Below, in pieces: positions 59,547 to 64,000 of a stretch of DNA of 64,000 nt. A program made the position numbers and the translations under genes. The DNA is from Companilactobacillus heilongjiangensis (GTDB taxonomy: Bacteria; Bacillota; Bacilli; Lactobacillales; Lactobacillaceae). Under the pieces are notes generated by a model. The model was given only the letters and a program-made list of their open reading frames with translations. It ran no database searches and was not told the DNA's origin. Within the stretch, counting starts at the first letter, position 1, and each line of letters opens with the position of its first letter. Location of the stretch: the NCBI RefSeq assembly GCF_000831645.3, contig NZ_CP012559.1, forward strand, positions 1,426,001-1,490,000. Reading direction: 5' to 3'.

Positions 59547-59575
59547 ATTAAAATACCTCCAATTAACTTAAAATT

Positions 59576-59603
59576 ACTTTAACATTTATATTTTAATTGT
59601 CAA
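59576..59603 (-). promoter_or_regulatory. promoter of serC-serA
   Basis: Minus strand perfect TTGACA (59603-59598), 16-base spacer, TAAAGT (59581-59576). Transcription would begin near 59569, just before the leader peptide ribosome site. Confidence 0.8.
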
Positions 59604-59642
59604 CTGGATATTGTACAATTTTTTGCATACAATTAGTTTCTG

Positions 59643-59826
59643 GCCGTCTCCAGGGATTAGAACATTCGCCTGCTATGCGGACCGGTCCGAGCCACAGTAC
59701 GGTCTCGAACCTCGGTTTGAAGCCTTACCACAGACCGGTAAGTCTCCAAACACGCCCGGTGGTGTAATGGCTGAAGCCATAACGCCACACCCACAGCTGG
59801 TGAATATTCTAATCCCTTCCGACTAA
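59643..59826 (-). repeat. intergenic cloverleaf element, complete copy (R8)
   Basis: Ends GCCGTCTCC (59643) and TTCCGACTAA (59826). Closing stem AGGGATTAGAA (59652-59662) with 59807-59817, continued by ATTC/GAAT. Hairpins ATGGCT/AGCCAT and TTACC/GGTAA, core CGAGGTTCGAGACCG. Closest in sequence to R7 in hairpin arms and ends. Between the serC promoter and the phosphatase gene; the two together explain the 550-base gap. Confidence 0.87.
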
Positions 59827-59883
59827 TTTATTACATCTTTATTTTGATGATAAAAAATAAAAAAACAACAAAGGAGCCTTTCT

Positions 59884-60504
59884 ATGACTGAATTTTACTT
59901 TATTAGACACGGACAAACCACCGCTAATGTGATGAAAATGAAACAAGGTACCATTAACACGGAAATGACTTATTTAAACGACAACGGTCAAAAGCAAGCT
60001 CATAACTTGGCTGATAATTTTGATATTAGCTTTGCTGATCGAATTATCTGTAGTCCGTTGGAACGTACTAAACAAACTGCTGCTATTTTGAATGAAAAAG
60101 CGCAACTGCCGATTTCTTACGACAAACGTTTGATTGAGATCTCTTACGGCGAATGGGACGGTCATCAAAATGCTGAGCTTCGCAAACTTCATCCTGATGC
60201 CTACAATGATTATCTCAACGACGTGCTCCCTATTTATGTTAAATACGCTCCCAGTGGTGAAACTTTTGAGGATGTCATCAAACGAGTACATGAATTCATT
60301 ATGGATGCCATGCAAAAATATCCAGATGACAAAATTATTTGTGTGACACATGGTTTCACAGTTAAGGCCGTTGCCTTAGATATTCTAAAGCCACAAGATC
60401 CCATGACTTTGCCCGAACCAAGAAATACCAGTGTTACCAAAGTAATCGCCTTACCTAAAACTAATGAATTTTATCTAGAATATTACAACCAAGCCTTCAA
60501 CTAA
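59884..60504 (+). CDS. histidine phosphatase family protein (phosphoglycerate mutase-like)
   Basis: 206 residues. Canonical catalytic FIRHGQT (His8), CSPLERTKQTA, SYGEWDG and the second catalytic His in CVTHGFTV. Cytosolic phosphomonoesterase of unknown substrate. AAGGAG ribosome site. Adjacent to, but divergent from, serC-serA. Confidence 0.9.
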   Translation: MTEFYFIRHGQTTANVMKMKQGTINTEMTYLNDNGQKQAHNLADNFDISFADRIICSPLERTKQTAAILNEKAQLPISYDKRLIEISYGEWDGHQNAELRKLHPDAYNDYLNDVLPIYVKYAPSGETFEDVIKRVHEFIMDAMQKYPDDKIICVTHGFTVKAVALDILKPQDPMTLPEPRNTSVTKVIALPKTNEFYLEYYNQAFN

Positions 60505-60543
60505 AAAAAACTCACAACCATTTCTGGATTGTGAGTTTTTTTT
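60504..60543 (+). terminator. intrinsic terminator of the phosphatase gene
   Basis: AAAAAACTCACAA pairs with TTGTGAGTTTTTT, followed by more T. Confidence 0.93.
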
Positions 60544-60590
60544 ACTGAATACTGAAGTTTTAATTTGATTATTCATCCACTAAAAACTAA

Positions 60591-60636
60591 TTAGTTGGAA
60601 GAACTGAGAGTCTTCATCAGCTCTAGAAACGGAACT
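60591..60636 (+). repeat. intergenic cloverleaf element, internally deleted copy (R9)
   Basis: Left end TTAGTTGGAAGAACTGAGAG joined directly to a right end CAGCTCTAGAAACGGAAC. About 140 bases, including all three hairpins and part of the closing stem, are missing. It abuts the stop codon of the NlpC/P60 gene. Confidence 0.7.
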
Positions 60637-61983
60637 TTACTTAAATACTCGTACTCCAAATGATGGTCTGAAACTTGAAGAAATACGGTCGATTTTAACA
60701 TTGGTACCTGGACGTAAAGCGTTCAAATATTGATTATTGCCCAAGTATAATGCCACATGATAACTGGCACCCGATGGACCCCAGAATACTAAGTCGCCAC
60801 GTTGCAATTGATTAATTGAAACTTTGGTACCTGCTGTTTCCTGTGGGACTGTCCATGAACCGATATTTTGACCGGTTGCTTGTCTGAAGACATATTGCAT
60901 CAAACCTGAGCAGTCAAAACCAGCTGGTCCCTTGGCATTCCAAATGTAAGGTTTGCCCAATTGTTGTTTAGCTGCAGAAACTACAGCGTCGATAGTTTGT
61001 TGCTTAGTTTTACCATTCAAAGCTACTGGTGAACGATAATTTGTCATTTCTGTCACAACTGTTGAAGGAATCCAACCGCCATTGCTCAACTCATACCAGA
61101 TAACATTGCCTGTTTGTTCAGTTGAAGCCACTTGTAGCAACGTTCCAGCTGCAGATGATTCTTTTACACCAGACTTATAATTGCTGTCATTATAAACAGA
61201 CGCTTTCTGATTTACTTTAACGACTGCAAAATTTGGATCCCAGTTTTGAGCTGCACTAGTATCAAAAACCTGGTTCGTAATCTTGGTATAAGTTCCTTCA
61301 ATCCATTGATTATTGCCAAGCATATACCAAGCATCCCCATTGGCATCAATAACTTTCTGGGAAAAGTTCCATTCTGAGCCATTGGTTAATTTTTGGCCGC
61401 TAGCGACTTTATGTGTTCCATAACCAGTCCACAAATTGATACCACTTGCTGGAGCATAACTGATTTTGGCAACTCCAGAATTATTAATGAAATTTGAAGT
61501 TGAAGCATCATCACTGTTGATCCAACCATCGGCATTAACTTGATACCAAGTTTTACCGTTAGCATTATCGACTTTGCTATACTGCCAAGCGCTATGTGCA
61601 GCTAGTTTGGTGCCAGTTGCCTTGTAATTACCTGCATCGTAGCCGTACATTAATGCACCATTTGAACCCGTTCTAACAATTCCATTTTCGGTCTTACCAT
61701 GTTGAACTGAAACATCACTAGTTTTGACAAATTCGTGTGTTGCTACGCGATAAAAGCTACCTTGATCACCAATTTGAATCTGTTGGTCATAGACCCAAGC
61801 AGTTTTTGGAGCTAATGCACGGTCTTTAACAAGTTTTCCTTGTTCATTGTAAAGAAATGTCATTTTAGTAGTGTTGACAATCCCTTTGCTAGCAGCCTTT
61901 ACATTCAACTGGCTACTATTTAATATCAAGCCACCAGTCATCCCTGCTGCTATCAAAAAGGCTGTTATAACTTTTTTGGACAT
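60637..61983 (-). CDS. secreted NlpC/P60 peptidoglycan hydrolase with SLAP-like region
   Basis: 448 residues from ATG 61983 (AAGGGGAG before it). Signal peptide with cleavage after NVKAA near 28. Residues about 35-310 are repeated surface-layer-associated or bacterial SH3-like modules rich in Tyr and Trp that would hold the protein in the wall. The C-terminal NlpC/P60 domain (about 325-448) has catalytic Cys in FDCSGLMQY and His in YHVALYLG. Predicted D-glutamyl-diamino acid endopeptidase in wall turnover or cell separation. Confidence 0.9.
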   Translation of the reverse strand: MSKKVITAFLIAAGMTGGLILNSSQLNVKAASKGIVNTTKMTFLYNEQGKLVKDRALAPKTAWVYDQQIQIGDQGSFYRVATHEFVKTSDVSVQHGKTENGIVRTGSNGALMYGYDAGNYKATGTKLAAHSAWQYSKVDNANGKTWYQVNADGWINSDDASTSNFINNSGVAKISYAPASGINLWTGYGTHKVASGQKLTNGSEWNFSQKVIDANGDAWYMLGNNQWIEGTYTKITNQVFDTSAAQNWDPNFAVVKVNQKASVYNDSNYKSGVKESSAAGTLLQVASTEQTGNVIWYELSNGGWIPSTVVTEMTNYRSPVALNGKTKQQTIDAVVSAAKQQLGKPYIWNAKGPAGFDCSGLMQYVFRQATGQNIGSWTVPQETAGTKVSINQLQRGDLVFWGPSGASYHVALYLGNNQYLNALRPGTNVKIDRISSSFRPSFGVRVFK

Positions 61984-62152
61984 TATTCGTTCTCCCCTTA
62001 ACATATCATTAGAATCCTTAATCCCATATTTTACTTAATCAGGTTAGCACCAATTTACAAGCCATTCAATTAAATTATATGAATATAATTGTTTAAGACT
62101 AATGATTCTGGATCAATGTTATTAACTCGCAACACTAACATCATAAAAATTC

Positions 62153-62194
62153 AAAAAAAGATAAGTTTTCCTCAAGGGATTACTTATCTTTTTT
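62153..62194. terminator. terminator between the oxidoreductase operon and the NlpC/P60 gene
   Basis: AAAAAAAGATAAGT (62153-62166) pairs with ACTTATCTTTTTT (62182-62194). It ends the minus-strand three-gene operon. Confidence 0.88.
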
Positions 62195-62216
62195 AGTTGA
62201 ATTATAAATATAATAT

Positions 62217-62897
62217 CTAGTATCTCCAAGTAGGATGTGGATTATCACCACTAACCAACGTAATTCTCTGGTGAACAAATTTATGTTGCTCCACTATATC
62301 AATTACCGCCTTAGAAAAGTCAGCATAACTGATGTAATCATGTTTTCCATCATTAGGATCATGTGAACTGGGAACTTTTATTTCTTCCCCTTCAACTTGA
62401 TAATTACCAGTCTTTTGACCATTTGGATCAAAGTTAAATGTTGGTGTGACATATGTCCAATTCACATCATCATATGTTCTGAGAATCTTTAATCCTTCAG
62501 CATGTGCGTTGCAAACGTCTTGCATGTAATCCGGATAATATAACGGTAATTCCTGCAAAGTATGCCGATGCTTTTTATCAATAAAGAGCGTATTGGCACC
62601 ACCAATTTTCAAATAATGAATTGTTGTTCCGGCAATCATTTGCGTGATATGTTCCAATCCATTGTAATGAACCGCTTCAGTTCCAGCAGTCCAAGCACCA
62701 ACGGCATCTACTATTGCATCAACATTTGAAATATCAGCTTTTGTTAAATCCATCATATCTTTTATAACAATATTATTAGTTGATTCATGTTTATGCATTC
62801 GATGTGCGATGCCCACAACATCATGTCCTCGACGAACTGCCTCTCGCATAATTAGTTTACCTGCATGTCCGTATGCTCCGATAACCATAATTCTCAA
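62217..62897 (-). CDS. NAD(P)-binding oxidoreductase (atypical SDR), copy A
   Basis: 226 residues. N-terminal Rossmann motif VIGAYGHAGKLIMREA; no classical YxxxK pair, as in NmrA/NAD(P)H-binding atypical SDRs. DDVNWTYVTPTFNFDPNG and DYISYADFSKAVIDI are family-like. The frame starts with TTG 62897 (MRIMVIGAYG) after GAGTGATAA; the next ATG would remove part of the first strand. Last gene of an operon with copy B and a DMT transporter. Substrate unknown. Confidence 0.8.
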   Translation of the reverse strand: MRIMVIGAYGHAGKLIMREAVRRGHDVVGIAHRMHKHESTNNIVIKDMMDLTKADISNVDAIVDAVGAWTAGTEAVHYNGLEHITQMIAGTTIHYLKIGGANTLFIDKKHRHTLQELPLYYPDYMQDVCNAHAEGLKILRTYDDVNWTYVTPTFNFDPNGQKTGNYQVEGEEIKVPSSHDPNDGKHDYISYADFSKAVIDIVEQHKFVHQRITLVSGDNPHPTWRY

Positions 62898-62927
62898 CTT
62901 ATCACTCTTTTCTGTTCACCAAATATT

Positions 62928-63575
62928 TTAATAAAAACTAGGCTTTGAACCATCTGTGTTAGGTTTATTAATTCCAATCGATTGTTTAATTACTTGATCT
63001 GAATCTAACAACAATGAACTAATATATGATGCAACACTTATTCTAGATACTTCCGTTCCTTTAAATTGTTGGCCCTTTTGTGTTAATTCATAACTGATTG
63101 TGTCTTCATCTGAAAACCAAGCGGGACGGATGATCGTATAATCAAGCTTACTTTGTTCAACAGCTTTGGCACCGGCCGCATAAGCAGTCAACGTATCACC
63201 TAACATCATTTGATTCCATTGACCATATTTACCAGGAACTTCTCCATAAATACCATTTGCTGAAATCCAGACAATTCGTTTAACTTTGGCTTCGTTCATT
63301 GCCTTTACAACGGACTGACCTTGCTTACCAAGATTGGCACCATAGAGATTGGCATAAACAACATCCTGTCCTTTAATTGCTTGCACCAAAGTGCCGTAAT
63401 CTTTGACAACATCCCCCACGACAATCTTGACACGACTATCATTTCTAATATCATCAGCGATTCGCTCTGGATGACGTGCTAATAAAGTCATTTCAACCTC
63501 ATTGTTATCAATTAAAATTTTCTCGACTAATGTTGCAATTGAGCCTGATGCTCCCAAAATAATAATTTTTTTCAT
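62928..63575 (-). CDS. NAD(P)-binding oxidoreductase (atypical SDR), copy B
   Basis: 215 residues. ILGASGSIATLVEKILI Rossmann motif, RHPERIADDI (phosphate-binding, NADP-like), VWISANGIYGEVPGKYGQWN and DYTIIRPAWFSDE, the pattern of NmrA/HSCARG-like reductases or sensors. AGGAGG ribosome site. 30 bases before copy A and 12 after the transporter. Confidence 0.85.
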   Translation of the reverse strand: MKKIIILGASGSIATLVEKILIDNNEVEMTLLARHPERIADDIRNDSRVKIVVGDVVKDYGTLVQAIKGQDVVYANLYGANLGKQGQSVVKAMNEAKVKRIVWISANGIYGEVPGKYGQWNQMMLGDTLTAYAAGAKAVEQSKLDYTIIRPAWFSDEDTISYELTQKGQQFKGTEVSRISVASYISSLLLDSDQVIKQSIGINKPNTDGSKPSFY

Positions 63576-63587
63576 AATGATTTCCTC

Positions 63588-64000
63588 CTAAAAATTAAGA
63601 AACTTTATTACTAACACGCCAAAAAACATAATTACTAAACCAAAAGTTTTTGAACGCGTAATTTTATTAATGTTAGATTCAAATGAACCAAAATGTTCAA
63701 TTAAAGCACTGATAACTAACTGTCCAAATAATGCTAGAACGACAACTTGACCAGTTCCCAATACTGGAACCAACCATGAACTGCAAAGGACGTAAAGTGC
63801 TCCGATAAAACCACCGACCCAGATCCACCAGTAATGTATTCCGGCATGCAGTGCCAATTTAAGATTGCTGACTTTTGTTTTTAACACTAAGTTCATGATT
63901 ATTAAGCAAAGTAATCCCACTGTAAAAGAAATCAAGGATGCATGAACTGGTGATTTTAAAATTGTTCCCAGATGACCATTAATAGCTGTTTGAACTGCCA
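63588..64000 (-). CDS. DMT-superfamily transporter, DUF606/YdcZ type (truncated by window edge)
   Basis: The frame stays open to the right edge; the visible 137 residues begin AVQTAINGHLGTILKSPVHA and continue through SFTVG, four to five membrane helices and LVISALIEHFG. QxxxNxxLG and the aliSFxVG segment mark the DUF606/YdcZ family of small drug/metabolite transporters (usual length about 140-150), so only a few N-terminal residues are missing. First visible gene of the oxidoreductase operon. Confidence 0.88.
   Translation of the reverse strand, partial: AVQTAINGHLGTILKSPVHASLISFTVGLLCLIIMNLVLKTKVSNLKLALHAGIHYWWIWVGGFIGALYVLCSSWLVPVLGTGQVVVLALFGQLVISALIEHFGSFESNINKITRSKTFGLVIMFFGVLVIKFLNF

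Noticed and set aside
10136-59826. CRISPR array or tRNA-like genes in the recurring elements (the core GGTTCGAGACC resembles a T arm)
   Set aside because: Copies are kilobases apart, not regularly spaced, and lack acceptor and anticodon arms; one copy has CCCGAGA in the loop, so the T-arm likeness is not conserved.

Overview
The window is a low-GC Firmicute chromosome segment, most likely from a heterofermentative or related Lactobacillaceae (the gene order, sortase, SLAP-type NlpC/P60 protein and short Asn-rich intergenic DNA fit the Companilactobacillus/farciminis area; this genus-level guess is inference, not shown). Most of it is conserved housekeeping DNA; the accessory parts are 1-6 kb and 60-64 kb, plus the intergenic spaces.

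Layout. 1-6.3 kb: a truncated TraX-like gene, a voltage-gated-type K+ channel, a candidate small RNA, a secreted protein, an operon of three DUF2975 membrane proteins with an XRE regulator, a histidine phosphatase, and a two-gene surface cassette (membrane-anchored Ltp-repeat protein plus lipoprotein). 6.3-13 kb: tRNA-Ser(CGA), apt, recJ, sortase A, galE and a flavin disulfide reductase. 13.3-20.8 kb: lepA and the CIRCE-controlled hrcA-grpE-dnaK-dnaJ stress operon. 20.9-29.7 kb: ribF, truB, rbfA and the rimP-nusA-ylxR-ylxQ-infB operon. 29.7-42 kb: polC, proS, rseP, cdsA, uppS, frr, pyrH, tsf, rpsB (replication, translation, envelope lipid carrier and phospholipid supply). 42-43.7 kb: GIY-YIG protein, tRNA methyltransferase, plsC. 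44-55.4 kb: the complete purE-K-C-S-Q-L-F-M-N-H-D operon for PRPP to IMP, with two PurR boxes placed about 77 and 130 bases before the predicted start of transcription. 55.4-60.5 kb: yneF, ynzC, lexA with an SOS box, the serC-serA serine operon behind a serine-codon leader peptide, and a second histidine phosphatase. 60.6-64 kb: an NlpC/P60 wall protein, two NAD(P)-binding oxidoreductases and a truncated DMT transporter.

Two things stand out. (1) A family of about 190-bp intergenic elements, seven complete copies, two internally deleted ones and one divergent relative, each able to fold into a long closing stem plus three hairpins. The paired arms differ between copies but stay complementary, i.e. 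the structure covaries while the loops and one core motif are kept. (2) A leader upstream of serC-serA that encodes a 24-residue peptide with Ser codons and a chain of mutually exclusive helices ending in an intrinsic terminator: a serine attenuator where a T-box would be more usual in Firmicutes.
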